Shown here piece by piece: positions 9,369-19,275 of a stretch of 64,000 bases of DNA; the first letter of the stretch is position 1, and the number at the start of each line of letters is the position of its first letter. The DNA lies in contig JAJFLA010000026.1 in assembly GCA_021772935.1 (NCBI GenBank), positions 88,612-152,611 of the forward strand, in the 5' to 3' direction. The translations under genes were made by a program, and so were the position numbers. This DNA comes from Gammaproteobacteria bacterium (lineage in GTDB: Bacteria > Pseudomonadota > Gammaproteobacteria > Xanthomonadales > SZUA-36). Below the pieces are notes generated by a model. That model made no database searches, was not told the DNA's origin, and saw only the letters and a list, made by a program, of their open reading frames with translations.

Positions 9369-10178
9369 TTAACCCATATTGTCCAATGACTCACGCACCG
9401 GCGCAACAAATGCCGTTGCAACTGAACAAGCCTCTTCACTATTTTTGGCAACCGACAGGGCCTCGACCAAGGCGCTACCCATCACAACAGCATCGGAATG
9501 TGCGGCGACATTGACTGCCATTTCAGCATTCTTGATACCAAAACCCACTGCGACCGGTAACTGACTGAATTCCCGGATTTGCTGTATAGGCTCACGCAAC
9601 TCGGATGAATCCAACTGCCCTGCACCCGTGATGCCCTTGAGTGAGACGTAATAGATAAAACCATTGGCAACACCGGCAATGTCTTTAACCCGTTCGCGGG
9701 TAGTCGTGGGCGTAACCAGGCAAATCCCATCGAGCCCGACATCATTCATTGCAACACCCAAGTCATCACGCTCTTGCGGAGGGCAATCCACCAGCAGTAA
9801 GCCATCAACACCGGCGATCGTCGCATGGTCGGGGAAGCGTTTATTGCCGTAGCGTTCAACCGGGTTCATATAACCCATCAGCACCACCGGCGTATCGGTA
9901 TCAGTTTGACGGAATAATTTTACCATTTCCAGCACAGTGCCAAGCGTAACGTGTTTCTCAATGGCCCTTTCACTCGCCAACTGGATCACTGGCCCATCGG
10001 CCATCGGGTCTGAGAATGGTACACCCAGTTCAATCAAGTCAGCCCCTGCACCGGCCAGTGCATGCATTACGGCCACCGTCCAGCCTGGATCAGGATCGCC
10101 CGCGGTAATGAAAGGAATCAGTACTTTGCGGCCAGCTTTTTTAGCAAGCTCAAAGCAGTCGGCTATCCTCTGACTCAT
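9369..10178 (-). CDS. trpA: Tryptophan synthase alpha subunit
   Basis: Cleaves indole-3-glycerol phosphate to indole, which channels to TrpB. The 269-residue TIM barrel has the catalytic Glu/Asp segment [17 protein letters not shown] and the phosphate-binding GFGIKNAE loop. Its ATG overlaps the trpB stop (ATGA), a coupled arrangement suited to the alpha2beta2 complex. It lies 45 bp before accD. Confidence 0.96.
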   Translation of the reverse strand: MSQRIADCFELAKKAGRKVLIPFITAGDPDPGWTVAVMHALAGAGADLIELGVPFSDPMADGPVIQLASERAIEKHVTLGTVLEMVKLFRQTDTDTPVVLMGYMNPVERYGNKRFPDHATIAGVDGLLLVDCPPQERDDLGVAMNDVGLDGICLVTPTTTRERVKDIAGVANGFIYYVSLKGITGAGQLDSSELREPIQQIREFSQLPVAVGFGIKNAEMAVNVAAHSDAVVMGSALVEALSVAKNSEEACSVATAFVAPVRESLDNMG

Positions 10179-11380
10179 AAGCTAAGCCCTTCAATTTCCG
10201 CAACCGTCTGTACATCTTTGTCACCCCTGCCCGACAGATTGATTAAAACCCGCTGATCCGGACGCATACCAGCCGCCAGCTTAAAACCATAAGCCAGGGC
10301 ATGACTGCTCTCCAGTGCCGGCATGATACCTTCCAGACGGGTTAACTGATGGAACGCCCGTAATGCTTCCTCATCTGTAACAGCAACATAGTCTGCCCGG
10401 CCAGTTTCTTTCAACCAGGCGTGTTCAGGCCCAACACCCGGATAGTCAAGCCCCGCAGATATCGAATGCGTATGCCGAATCTGACCCGCATCATCATCCA
10501 GCAAATAGGTGCGGCAACCATGTAAAACTCCCGGCCGGCCAGCACATAGGGAAGCCGCATGTTGTCCGCTTTCAAGACCATGTCCGGCGGCTTCAACGCC
10601 GAACATCTTTACGTTCTTGTCTTCAAGAAATGGGTGGAACAGACCCATGGCATTGGATCCGCCACCGACACAGGCCACCAATGCATCTGGCAGGCTGTCA
10701 CACAATTTCAGCATCTGACGACGCGCTTCACGACCGACAACGGCATTGAAGTCCCTGACCATTTCAGGATATGGATGGGGCCCTGCGACCGTGCCAATAA
10801 TGTAAAACGTATCATCCACATTGCCCACCCAATCACGCATGGCTTCATTGAGTGCGTCTTTGAGCGTTGCAGAGCCGGCTGAAACACCCGTCACCTCGGC
10901 ACCCAACAAACGCATTCTGAATACGTTGATGGCCTGGCGTTGTATGTCCACATCGCCCATATAGACCCGGCACGACTGGTTTAATCGGGCGGCTACCGTA
11001 GCGGTGGCGACACCATGCTGTCCGGCACCAGTTTCAGCAATGACACGTTTCTTCCCCATGTAACGAGCCAGCAAACCCTGCCCCATGGTGTTGTTAATTT
11101 TGTGTGCACCAGTGTGATTCAGGTCTTCCCTTTTCAGGTAGATTTTTGCACCAGCCGCTGCCTCTGAATATCGCTGCGCGTAATAAATGGGTGATGGACG
11201 GCCCACGTAATTAGCCAGATCCTCGTCCATTCTTTGCACGAACTCCTCATCCTTGCGCCAATGACCATAAGCCTGTTGCAACTCATCCAGCGCATGCATC
11301 AATGTTTCGGAAACAAACTGTCCCCCAAACTCACCAAAATGACCCCGTTTATCCGGTAATCCGGGTTGATTTTCAGTCAT
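10175..11380 (-). CDS. trpB: Tryptophan synthase beta subunit
   Basis: PLP enzyme joining indole and serine to give tryptophan. The 401 residues include the Schiff-base lysine in [12 protein letters not shown] and the phosphate-binding GGGSNAMG loop. It overlaps trpF upstream and trpA downstream by 4 bp each, so trpF-trpB-trpA form a tight unit. Confidence 0.97.
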   Translation of the reverse strand: MTENQPGLPDKRGHFGEFGGQFVSETLMHALDELQQAYGHWRKDEEFVQRMDEDLANYVGRPSPIYYAQRYSEAAAGAKIYLKREDLNHTGAHKINNTMGQGLLARYMGKKRVIAETGAGQHGVATATVAARLNQSCRVYMGDVDIQRQAINVFRMRLLGAEVTGVSAGSATLKDALNEAMRDWVGNVDDTFYIIGTVAGPHPYPEMVRDFNAVVGREARRQMLKLCDSLPDALVACVGGGSNAMGLFHPFLEDKNVKMFGVEAAGHGLESGQHAASLCAGRPGVLHGCRTYLLDDDAGQIRHTHSISAGLDYPGVGPEHAWLKETGRADYVAVTDEEALRAFHQLTRLEGIMPALESSHALAYGFKLAAGMRPDQRVLINLSGRGDKDVQTVAEIEGLSL

Positions 11381-12021
11381 GATTGATTGTTATTTGAAAT
11401 TTCATTTTCAACTTCTCTTACTGTCTTAATAAAAGCGGTAATCCTGGCCACATCTTTGATACCAGGGGCCGCCTCCACACCACTTGATACATCAACCGCA
11501 AACGGCTTGACTGTCCGGATGGCCTGACCAACATTGTCCGCATTCAAGCCACCGGCAAGCCAGACTGGTTTTGCAACAGGCCTTACCAGTGACCAATCAA
11601 ATACCTTACCGCCACCACCACGTTTACCCTTCGTATGACTATCGAGCAACAGTCCCGTTGCACCGGGGAAGTCACGCTCGGCCTGCTTTGCTGACTCAGC
11701 ATTTTCCATCGCTACCGCTTTCAACCAGGGTAAGTCGAAAGCACTGCATTCCTGTTCGGTTTCACTGCCATGGAATTGCAACATATCAAGTGGTACAGAA
11801 TTGACCACTCGATCAATTTCAGACCTGTCCTGGTCCAGGAACAAGCCTACACGCAAAACACCTTCGGGAACATAACCAAGTAAACGAATAGCTGTATTGA
11901 TTGAAATACGCCTTGGACTGGCGGTGAAAACAAAACCAACTGCATCAGCACCAGCCGCAACCGCCACTTTCACATCTTGATCACGGGTCAAACCACAGAC
12001 CTTGACACTAACCCGGTTCAT
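11377..12021 (-). CDS. trpF: Phosphoribosylanthranilate isomerase
   Basis: Isomerises N-(5-phosphoribosyl)anthranilate in tryptophan synthesis. It has the N-terminal [12 protein letters not shown] motif with the catalytic cysteine, the LQFHGSE segment and the C-terminal VDVSSGVE phosphate site; 214 residues is a normal length for a stand-alone TrpF. It overlaps truA and trpB by 4 bp each. The rest of the tryptophan pathway (trpE, trpG, trpD, trpC) is not in the window, matching the split trp organisation of pseudomonads. Confidence 0.95.
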   Translation of the reverse strand: MNRVSVKVCGLTRDQDVKVAVAAGADAVGFVFTASPRRISINTAIRLLGYVPEGVLRVGLFLDQDRSEIDRVVNSVPLDMLQFHGSETEQECSAFDLPWLKAVAMENAESAKQAERDFPGATGLLLDSHTKGKRGGGGKVFDWSLVRPVAKPVWLAGGLNADNVGQAIRTVKPFAVDVSSGVEAAPGIKDVARITAFIKTVREVENEISNNNQS

Positions 12022-12809
12022 GCGTCGTCTTGTGCAAAGGGAAAAGTCTCTGCTTGTTCAGGGAGGCTGTATTTTGGATCATAACGAACATTCATAAAAC
12101 AAAGCCCCCGTGACTCAGCTGTCACCCCGGCAAGCTTTCGATTCTGTGCTGCAAAAATTTCGGCAAACCACTTGTTTGATTTTTTCCCGAGACCCACAGC
12201 GATCAGGCTACCGACAATATTTCGTACCATGTGGTAAAGAAAGGCATTGGCGGCAATATCAATTTTCACAATATCTTCCTGCCGGGTAACATTGATTGTA
12301 GTAACCTCACGGATTGCATGCTGCGCTGAGCAGCCTGCAGAGCGAAAGGTGCTGAAATCGTGCCGCCCCAACAATACTTGCGCGGCCGCATACATCTGCT
12401 CCACATCAAGAACATTCCGGCACCAGCCATAATAAGAAACACCAATGGCCGGGCGTACCCATCGGTTTAATATGCTGTATTGGTAGCTTCTTGAATGTGC
12501 GCCAAAACGGGCATGAAAACTGTCATCGACCGCGCGTACCCACAAAACACGAACAGCATCCGGCAAGTTTGAATTGATGCCGAGTATCCACTGTCTTTCC
12601 GAGCGTTTGGACGAACTGTCGAAATGAACCACTTGGCCACGCGCATGTACACCGGTATCCGTACGCCCAGCACAAATGACCGTAATTGGATGGTTAGCAA
12701 CCACGCCGAGTGCTTGTTCAACACTTTGCTGTACCGACGGTGCGTGACTCTGTCTCTGCCAGCCACAAAAATCAGTACCATCGTATTCGATTCCAAGTGC
12801 ATAACGCAT
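12018..12809 (-). CDS. truA: tRNA pseudouridine(38-40) synthase
   Basis: Makes pseudouridine at positions 38-40 of the anticodon arm. The catalytic aspartate is in the GRTDTGVHARGQVVHF motif and the C-terminal half has FLYHMVRNIVGSLIAVG. The protein is 263 residues and starts MRYALGIEYDGTDFCGWQRQ. The fimV-truA-trpF order is conserved in gammaproteobacteria. Confidence 0.95.
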   Translation of the reverse strand: MRYALGIEYDGTDFCGWQRQSHAPSVQQSVEQALGVVANHPITVICAGRTDTGVHARGQVVHFDSSSKRSERQWILGINSNLPDAVRVLWVRAVDDSFHARFGAHSRSYQYSILNRWVRPAIGVSYYGWCRNVLDVEQMYAAAQVLLGRHDFSTFRSAGCSAQHAIREVTTINVTRQEDIVKIDIAANAFLYHMVRNIVGSLIAVGLGKKSNKWFAEIFAAQNRKLAGVTAESRGLCFMNVRYDPKYSLPEQAETFPFAQDDA

Positions 12810-12890
12810 GCTTTCAAGCCTGTTTTGGAAATAGATCGCGTAAAACCAGGCTCAATTGCTCCGTGTATTGACGGATTGGACCGACATACC

Positions 12891-15017
12891 TCAGAACTCG
12901 TCCATCATTTGCTGGGCTTCTGCTTTTTGCGCTTCGTCGCCGCTCTTCATGACTTCATCAAGCATTGATTTTGATGCCTCTTTATCGCCGAGGGACAGAT
13001 AAGCACGTGCCAGGTCCAACTTGATTTCAGCGTCATTTGCTTCTGAACCCTCATCATCCTCTGGTTCCGGTTCCGGTTCCGGTTCCGGTTCCGGTTCCGG
13101 TTCCGGTTCTGGTTCTGGTTCAGGCTCTGGTTCAGGCTCTGGCTCTGGCTCTGGCTCTGGCTCAGGCGCTGGTTCAGGCTCAGGCTCAGGCTCAGGCGCT
13201 GGCTCAGGCTCAGGCGCTGGTTCAGGCTCTGGCTCAGGCCATGGTTCTGGCTCCGGTTCCAGTTCTGGCTCTGGTTCTGGTTCGGGTCTCAATTGCTCAA
13301 CAGTTTCACCTTCGCTCTCTTCCATCTCTGGACTATCAAGCGTTTCTTCCTCAGCAATTGGCTGCTCCGTTTCCACACCTTCCACCGCAAGTTGACCAGC
13401 ACTCCTACGCCGCAGACCCCAAATAATCAACACTATCAATACTGCAGCAAAACCAATTATCAGGAAGGTATTACCGGCGTACCAGGCTTGTTTTTCACCA
13501 CCCGGAGTAATTGCGACTGGCGGTTCAGGTTGATCAGCCACACGTTCCTGGGCAAGGCTGGATTCCATAGCTGCCAAGTCTGAATCTTCGACAACAATGG
13601 TCTGAGCCGTTTGTGCCTCCACCTCGGCCTCCAGTTCCTGGATGCGTTCATTTAAATAACTATTTTCCTGTTGCGCATTAAGCAACTCTTCTTCGCTACG
13701 GGCCAGTTCTTCTATCGTAGGTCCGCCAGAAGTGTCCTGCTGTAAACCCTGATTATCTTCTTCAGCTGGCGGTGGCGGCACCAGCTCAAGATGCCCGGCG
13801 TCCTCTTCAACTTCAGGTTCCAAAGCCTGTTCGGTGGATGACGTCTGGTAGTCTCCGCTATCAGCAATGGTCGGGGTACTGAAATCAGATGCAACACTGT
13901 GGGTGCCAATTAGGACTTCTTCCTGCTGTCGTATAGCCTCCAGCATCGCCTCTCTTGTACTCAATTCGCCCATTTCGTTGAATGACGGTAAACGAAGGAT
14001 GGCACCGCGTTTGAGTGAGTTAATGTTGTTCTGTAAAAATGCTTCGGGGTTTTTTCGCTGCAAAGCGAGCATCGCCTGATTAATTGAGTAACCGCTATCT
14101 TTACTAAATTTACTGGCGATACTCCATAAGGTATCACCACGAACCACCGGACCGTAGGCCTCATCGTCAAAGAAGCTTTCCTCTATTTGTTCCGAAGGCT
14201 CCTGTTCTGGCGTCTGTTCTGGATCCGTGTATAAATCCTCACCTGGGTCAGAGTCTTCTGCAACAGGTTCTTCTGCTACCGATTCTTCTGTAACAGGTTC
14301 TTCTGTCATCGATTCCTCTGCAACAGGTTCTTCTGTAACAGGTTCTTCTGTAACAGGTTCCTCTGTAACAGGTTCCTCTGCAACAGGTTCCTCTGTCACC
14401 AATTCCTCTGTGACGGATTCCTCTGCAACAGCTTCTTCTGTCACCGATTCTTCTATAACAGGTTCTTCTGCAACAGGTTCTTTCGTAATGGGTTCTTGTA
14501 CTTCAGATTCTATGCTGTCGGTAACAAGCTCAACCGGAACAGGTTCACTTTCCGGTGGAAGCTTTTCGACCAGAACAGGTTGAGGCGCAGCTTTGACTAC
14601 AACTGGCGGCGCTGGTGATTGGAAGGTAGGAGGGTCCAGGAACAAGGTGTATTCACGTAACATCCTGCCACTTTCCCAGACGACTTCTACCAGCACCTGT
14701 ACAACTGGTTCATTGACCTTCTGCGCGCTGGTGATGCGAATATAGGGCTGGTTCGTGTTCGTGACCAGCTCAAAGTTTAGCGGCACGGTAATGGCTGAAC
14801 GACTCAAACCGAGCAATTCAAAATCGTCCGCAGACGCAAGCCCAACTGTAATGCTTTGCAATTCGCTACTGGATTGGCTGATCAATTCAACCCTGACATC
14901 CATTGGCTGACCCAAAAAGGACTCAACGACAGCCCCACCAAGACCCAAAGCAAACAATGTTTGGCTAAAAAGACCCAGTAGAGCAGCGACTAACCAGTGA
15001 AATCTTCTATGATGCAT
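12891..15017 (-). CDS. fimV: FimV-like peptidoglycan-binding polar hub protein
   Basis: Organises polar type IV pili, twitching and cyclic-AMP signalling in pseudomonads. From the N-terminus: signal peptide ending near LFALGLG, the conserved FimV N-terminal domain ([15 protein letters not shown]), a long T-E-E-P-V repeat zone, a LysM peptidoglycan-binding domain ([14 protein letters not shown]), a coiled coil, one transmembrane helix ([16 protein letters not shown]), an almost pure Pro-Glu repeat, and the C-terminal FimV segment [16 protein letters not shown] with TPR character. Candidate starts are ATG at 15017 (AAGGA 12 bases upstream), 15029 and 15089; the first two fit a signal peptide. 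At about 710 residues it is shorter than the roughly 920-residue P. aeruginosa protein. Confidence 0.88.
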   Translation of the reverse strand: MHHRRFHWLVAALLGLFSQTLFALGLGGAVVESFLGQPMDVRVELISQSSSELQSITVGLASADDFELLGLSRSAITVPLNFELVTNTNQPYIRITSAQKVNEPVVQVLVEVVWESGRMLREYTLFLDPPTFQSPAPPVVVKAAPQPVLVEKLPPESEPVPVELVTDSIESEVQEPITKEPVAEEPVIEESVTEEAVAEESVTEELVTEEPVAEEPVTEEPVTEEPVTEEPVAEESMTEEPVTEESVAEEPVAEDSDPGEDLYTDPEQTPEQEPSEQIEESFFDDEAYGPVVRGDTLWSIASKFSKDSGYSINQAMLALQRKNPEAFLQNNINSLKRGAILRLPSFNEMGELSTREAMLEAIRQQEEVLIGTHSVASDFSTPTIADSGDYQTSSTEQALEPEVEEDAGHLELVPPPPAEEDNQGLQQDTSGGPTIEELARSEEELLNAQQENSYLNERIQELEAEVEAQTAQTIVVEDSDLAAMESSLAQERVADQPEPPVAITPGGEKQAWYAGNTFLIIGFAAVLIVLIIWGLRRRSAGQLAVEGVETEQPIAEEETLDSPEMEESEGETVEQLRPEPEPEPELEPEPEPWPEPEPEPAPEPEPAPEPEPEPEPAPEPEPEPEPEPEPEPEPEPEPEPEPEPEPEPEPEPEDDEGSEANDAEIKLDLARAYLSLGDKEASKSMLDEVMKSGDEAQKAEAQQMMDEF
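13061..13293 (-). repeat. Hexanucleotide tandem repeat encoding (Pro-Glu)n in fimV
   Basis: About 38 tandem six-base units, GGTTCC/GGTTCT/GGCTCA/GGCTCT on the plus strand, encode alternating Pro and Glu on the minus strand. Runs of identical units at the left end (eight GGTTCC in a row) suggest recent expansion, while the right end is more degenerate. It would form a stiff acidic spacer between the membrane helix and the C-terminal domain. In-frame length change is expected by slippage. Confidence 0.9.
14255..14500 (-). repeat. 15-base tandem repeat encoding T/A-E-E-P/S-V in fimV
   Basis: Repeats of roughly 15 bases (plus strand form close to ACAGGTTCTTCTGTA) encode five-residue units such as [10 protein letters not shown] and TEESV, before the LysM domain in the protein. 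Units differ by point changes. This gives an acidic periplasmic linker. Confidence 0.85.
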
Positions 15018-15162
15018 TTTGTTCGTCATTCCTTGGTATTGGACGAAATAGGTCTCTGGTGCAGCAGCCTGATAAGTATTTGCAGGCACCGGACCCTGTC
15101 ATTCCCTGACTCTCAGCTTGTCAATTTTAACACCGACGCTTAAGAGTGTACTTTTGCTTGCC

Positions 15163-16197
15163 TCAGGTTTCCACCGACATTTTACCCGTAACCATCATTT
15201 TCATAATCTGCACGGCGTTCAAGGCAGCTCCTTTTCTAACATTGTCACCCACCACCCACAGATTAATACCACGCGGGTGGCTAAGGTCACGCCGTAATCT
15301 GCTGACATAAACCGCATCTTTTCCCGCAGCGTGCGTGACCGCCGTCACCTGTGCCTTCGGATCAGTATCATCAACCAATTCCAGACCCGGCGCCTTATGC
15401 AAGGCTTGGCGCACTTCCTTCATGCTGATGTCGCGAGTAGTTTCCAGGTGAACAGCCTCGGAGTGACCGTAAAAAACCGGTATACGTACCGCCGTTGCAT
15501 TTACAGCTATAGCATCATCGCGAAGGATTTTACGTGTTTCCCAATGCAGTTTCATTTCTTCCCGCGTGTAACCATTATCCTGCATGGTGTCAATAACCGG
15601 AATGGCGTTAAAGGCAATGGGTTGGGCGAATACAGACGGTGTGACGTCCTTGAAGCTCAACCGGTCCATGGTTTGACGAGCCAACTCTTCCATGCCCTTG
15701 CTGCCCGCACCTGAAACCGACTGGTAAGTTGCGACGTTGATCCGCTCAATGCCAGCCACTGCGTGTATGGGCGCAATTGCCATCAACATCTGTATGGTGG
15801 AGCAATTGGGGTTGGCAATGATGCTACCGACACCCAGGTCTGCAAGCAGATCACCGTTAATCTCCGGCACAACCAATGGAATATCATCGTCAAGTCGAAA
15901 CGCTGACGTATTATCAATAACCGTACATCCTGCAGCTGCGGCTCTTGGTGCGTGTTTGAGACTAATCGCACCGCCCGCTGAAAACAGCGCAAAATCTGTC
16001 TCAGAGAATTCAAAATCATCAAGTACTTCAACTGCGAGACTACGCATACCGAAATCAACTGTCTTTCCAATTGATTGTTCACTGGCGAGCGCATGCACAT
16101 TTGCATCTTTAAAACCAGACTCTGCAAGAATGGATAGCATGGTTTCACCCACAGCACCGGTGGCTCCGACGACCGCAATATTCAATTTTTTATACAT
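15163..16197 (-). CDS. asd: Aspartate-semialdehyde dehydrogenase
   Basis: Reduces aspartyl phosphate to the semialdehyde on the way to lysine, threonine, methionine and diaminopimelate. The 344 residues have an NADP-binding VVGATGAVGETM start, the catalytic cysteine in NPNCSTIQ, the substrate loop SVSGAGSKGMEEL and the RIPVFYGHSEAVHLE motif. The intact catalytic residues argue for a true Asd rather than the Usg paralogue that occupies this place beside fimV in some genomes. Confidence 0.92.
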   Translation of the reverse strand: MYKKLNIAVVGATGAVGETMLSILAESGFKDANVHALASEQSIGKTVDFGMRSLAVEVLDDFEFSETDFALFSAGGAISLKHAPRAAAAGCTVIDNTSAFRLDDDIPLVVPEINGDLLADLGVGSIIANPNCSTIQMLMAIAPIHAVAGIERINVATYQSVSGAGSKGMEELARQTMDRLSFKDVTPSVFAQPIAFNAIPVIDTMQDNGYTREEMKLHWETRKILRDDAIAVNATAVRIPVFYGHSEAVHLETTRDISMKEVRQALHKAPGLELVDDTDPKAQVTAVTHAAGKDAVYVSRLRRDLSHPRGINLWVVGDNVRKGAALNAVQIMKMMVTGKMSVET

Positions 16198-16229
16198 TTC
16201 AATCTCAAATCCCTGGGAGTTTGTCGGCT

Positions 16230-17291
16230 TTAGCCGTTCTGTGCTCTGTGTCTGAGCACGTGATCCATTAACACGAGTGCCAACATGGCCTCGACAATAG
16301 GTGTGGCCCTGATACCCACACAGGGGTCATGGCGACCCTTGGTAATCACTTCTACAGCATTACCTTCAATATCTACACCCCTGCAAGGAATACGCAGGCT
16401 GGATGCAGGCTTGAAAGCCACGCTGACTAACACGTCCTGACCACTGGATATGCCACCCAAAATACCACCGGCATGGTTACTTAGAAAACCATTGGGCGTC
16501 ATTTCATCCCTGTGTTCGGTACCCAACTGATCAACACAATTGAACCCGGCCCCAATTTCCACGGCCTTGGCGGCATTGATACCCATCATGGCGGAGGCAA
16601 GGTCTGCATCCAGCTTGCCATACACGGGCTCACCCAGGCCTGCAGGCACATTGCGCGCCACGGCTGATATCCGCGCGCCACAAGAATCACCAGATTTTCT
16701 CAACTGGTCCATATGCCTTTCAAGTTGTTCAATAACACTGGCATCCGGGCTGAAAAATGGGTTTTTTTCTATGCTGTCCATGTCCATGACATTATCAGTC
16801 CGGATGGGACCCAGCTGAGCCAACCAGCCTTGTATCTCAATGCCAAACTGCTGCTGTAGGTATTTTCTGGCGATGGCCCCTGCTGCAACCCGCATCGTGG
16901 TTTCACGCGCGGAAGAGCGCCCACCACCACGATAGTCGCGGATGCCATACTTTTTCCAATAGGTGTAATCCGCATGACCCGGTCTGAATTTCTCCGCAAT
17001 ATCACTGTAATCACGCGAACGGGCGTCGGTATTTTCTATCAAAAGTGCAATGGGTGTGCCGGTCGTACGACCTTCAAACACACCGGAAAGAATCTGTACT
17101 TCATCTTTCTCTTTGCGCTGTGAGGTATGTCTGCTCTTACCGGTAGCACGACGCACCAGTTCCCGTTGAATGTCGTCCGCATGAATTTCCAGTCCCGGCG
17201 GGCAACCATCAACAATACAACCGATAGCCGGACCATGGCTTTCACCAAAAGTCGTCATTCTAAATAAACGACCGAAGGTATTGTCAGACAT
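16230..17291 (-). CDS. aroC: Chorismate synthase
   Basis: Last shikimate-pathway step: makes chorismate from EPSP using reduced FMN. The family start [20 protein letters not shown] is at 17291; an upstream in-frame ATG (17336) would extend into prmB and is rejected. Signatures [21 protein letters not shown] and [17 protein letters not shown] are present. The 353-residue gene overlaps the end of prmB by 8 bp, the usual prmB-aroC order. Confidence 0.95.
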   Translation of the reverse strand: MSDNTFGRLFRMTTFGESHGPAIGCIVDGCPPGLEIHADDIQRELVRRATGKSRHTSQRKEKDEVQILSGVFEGRTTGTPIALLIENTDARSRDYSDIAEKFRPGHADYTYWKKYGIRDYRGGGRSSARETTMRVAAGAIARKYLQQQFGIEIQGWLAQLGPIRTDNVMDMDSIEKNPFFSPDASVIEQLERHMDQLRKSGDSCGARISAVARNVPAGLGEPVYGKLDADLASAMMGINAAKAVEIGAGFNCVDQLGTEHRDEMTPNGFLSNHAGGILGGISSGQDVLVSVAFKPASSLRIPCRGVDIEGNAVEVITKGRHDPCVGIRATPIVEAMLALVLMDHVLRHRAQNG

Positions 17292-18198
17292 TTTCCCGTT
17301 GCTCCAAAACCGTGCGCACATCAGCTTGACATGCAATTAATTGATCATACTCCAGCAAAAATACCCCGTCTCCACCCTGCTGGAATTCCAACCAAAGAAA
17401 TGGCACTCTCGGTAAGAGTTTCAACAATGCCGGTGCACTCTCACCGACTTCAACAATCAGGATGCCCTGCGGTTTCAGGTATTGGGGTGAAGCATCCAGT
17501 ATTTTCAACACAATATCCAGTCCATCTTCACCGCAAACCAGCCCAACTGCAGGCTCAGCCTGGTATTCGGCTGGCAAGGCCTCAAATACACCGACAGAAA
17601 CATAGGGTGGATTACTGACGACCAGATCATATCGTGTGTCACCGAGTGCAGAGAAAAGATCCGACTGAATCAAACTGACACGATCAGTGACTGCATGACG
17701 CTCCGTATTTTGAGCGGCTACTTTTAACGCCACGGCTGAAACATCAACCGCATCCACTATTATTTCCGGCATGGACATGGCCATTGCGACAGCGATGCAA
17801 GCACCACCTGTGCACAGGTCCAATACCTTGCCTCCCTGACTCAAATCCAGCCAGGGCGAGAACTGCTCCCGGATCATTTCCGCCAACGGTGAGCGCGGAA
17901 TCAGTACATCAGGGCTTACGATAAAATCCAGATCACAAAACCGCGCCATACCGGTCAGGTAAGCCAGCGGACAGCGCTCGGCTATTCTGCGGGCGAGAAG
18001 ACTTTCAAGCTTACTCTTCTGGGTTTGGCTGAGCCGGGTATCCCATTGTGTAAAACTACCGTCCAGTGGCGCTCCGAGCACATGCAAAAGCAACCATGCA
18101 GCCTCATCATGCGCATTATCAGTTCCATGTCCGAAGAACAAGCCCGCACGGGTCATCTCATCAGCACAATAATCAAGCCAGTACTCTGCAGTTTGCAT
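17284..18198 (-). CDS. prmB: Ribosomal protein L3 glutamine methyltransferase
   Basis: SAM-dependent N5-glutamine methyltransferase of ribosomal protein L3. The 304 residues show the SAM motif [16 protein letters not shown] and the catalytic VSNPPYVS. The N-terminal part differs from PrmC, and the place directly before aroC is diagnostic of PrmB. Confidence 0.92.
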   Translation of the reverse strand: MQTAEYWLDYCADEMTRAGLFFGHGTDNAHDEAAWLLLHVLGAPLDGSFTQWDTRLSQTQKSKLESLLARRIAERCPLAYLTGMARFCDLDFIVSPDVLIPRSPLAEMIREQFSPWLDLSQGGKVLDLCTGGACIAVAMAMSMPEIIVDAVDVSAVALKVAAQNTERHAVTDRVSLIQSDLFSALGDTRYDLVVSNPPYVSVGVFEALPAEYQAEPAVGLVCGEDGLDIVLKILDASPQYLKPQGILIVEVGESAPALLKLLPRVPFLWLEFQQGGDGVFLLEYDQLIACQADVRTVLEQRENV

Positions 18199-18300
18199 AA
18201 TTGTCCTTTAGCCGCATATTGCGGACCGGATATCCTGAATCACATTATAATTAACTGCCACGAAAATCGTACAAGCCATTACGATTAATAGGATTGCAGA

Positions 18301-19155
18301 ATGAAATCAATAATTGAACGAATACTTGCAGGCTTCCAATACATCCTGCCACAACACTTCCTGTCTCGGCTCGTATATGCGTTGATGCGCTGCGAAATTA
18401 TCTGGGTTAAAAACCTATTGATCAGCTTGATCAGTCGTATTGCTGGAATCAATTATGACGAAGCCCTGTCACCCAACCCGGTCGACTATGCCAGCTTCAA
18501 TGCCTGGTTTACACGGGCATTAAAACCAGCTGCGAGGACATTTGATTCAGATCCAAAGGCATTCCTGTCTCCTTGTGATGGCAAGATCAGTGAGACTGGT
18601 ACCTTAGTGGAAAACCGACTATTACAAGCCAAGGGCAAGGATTATACACTGCAGGATTTACTGGCCAACGACCCTGTTTGCACGCAGCTTGCCAATGGCT
18701 ACTTCTCCACTATTTACCTTTCACCACGTGATTATCACCGCATCCACATGCCCCTGTCCGGTCGCCTTCAACGCATGATTCATGTGCCTGGCAGACTATT
18801 CTCGGTCGCACCTTACACCGTCCGTCGGGTGCCACGTTTGTTCGCTCGTAATGAACGTGTTATTTCTGTCTTCGAAACTGATTCAGGGCCATTAGTGATG
18901 GTACTCGTGGGTGCAATGCTGGTCTCCAGTACCGAAACAGTGTGGGCAGGTGAAGTAACCCCTACAAAAAATAAGGAAGTGAGTGTCAAAGACTACTCAG
19001 GTGAAAAAATATCGTTGGCAAAAGGCGATGAAATGGGTCGTTTCAACATGGGTTCTACAGTCATTTTATTAATGCCACCCGGCGCACTGAAGAACCTCCG
19101 CGAGTTGAATTCAGGCGATATGGTTCAGGTTGGACAAAGCTTGGGTAACATTTAA
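18301..19155 (+). CDS. psd: Phosphatidylserine decarboxylase proenzyme
   Basis: Makes phosphatidylethanolamine at the inner membrane. The 284-residue proenzyme has the SPCDGKISETG segment, the YLSPRDYHRIHMP motif and the self-cleavage site FNMGSTVILL near the C-terminus, where the Ser of GST becomes the pyruvoyl group. It has MGST where E. coli has LGST. An AGGA lies about 7 bases before the ATG. It is transcribed divergently from prmB, so promoters probably lie in 18199-18300. Confidence 0.94.
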   Translation: MKSIIERILAGFQYILPQHFLSRLVYALMRCEIIWVKNLLISLISRIAGINYDEALSPNPVDYASFNAWFTRALKPAARTFDSDPKAFLSPCDGKISETGTLVENRLLQAKGKDYTLQDLLANDPVCTQLANGYFSTIYLSPRDYHRIHMPLSGRLQRMIHVPGRLFSVAPYTVRRVPRLFARNERVISVFETDSGPLVMVLVGAMLVSSTETVWAGEVTPTKNKEVSVKDYSGEKISLAKGDEMGRFNMGSTVILLMPPGALKNLRELNSGDMVQVGQSLGNI

Positions 19156-19275
19156 AGACCTACAGCAAGCAAACAGCGGACATCATTGATGCTGCCAGAG
19201 ACACACGGGGAATACATCCCCGCAGGCCCATAAACCGTAAAACCCCATCACAACCAGCCGGAGGGCGAAGAATCT

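Noticed and set aside
13021..13426. Long plus-strand open frames coding Ser-Gly or Pro-Val repeats opposite fimV
   Set aside because: They are the antisense of the hexamer repeat; fimV on the minus strand has full domain support.
14255..14500. CRISPR-like array
   Set aside because: The 15-base repeats are contiguous, in frame and part of fimV, without spacers.
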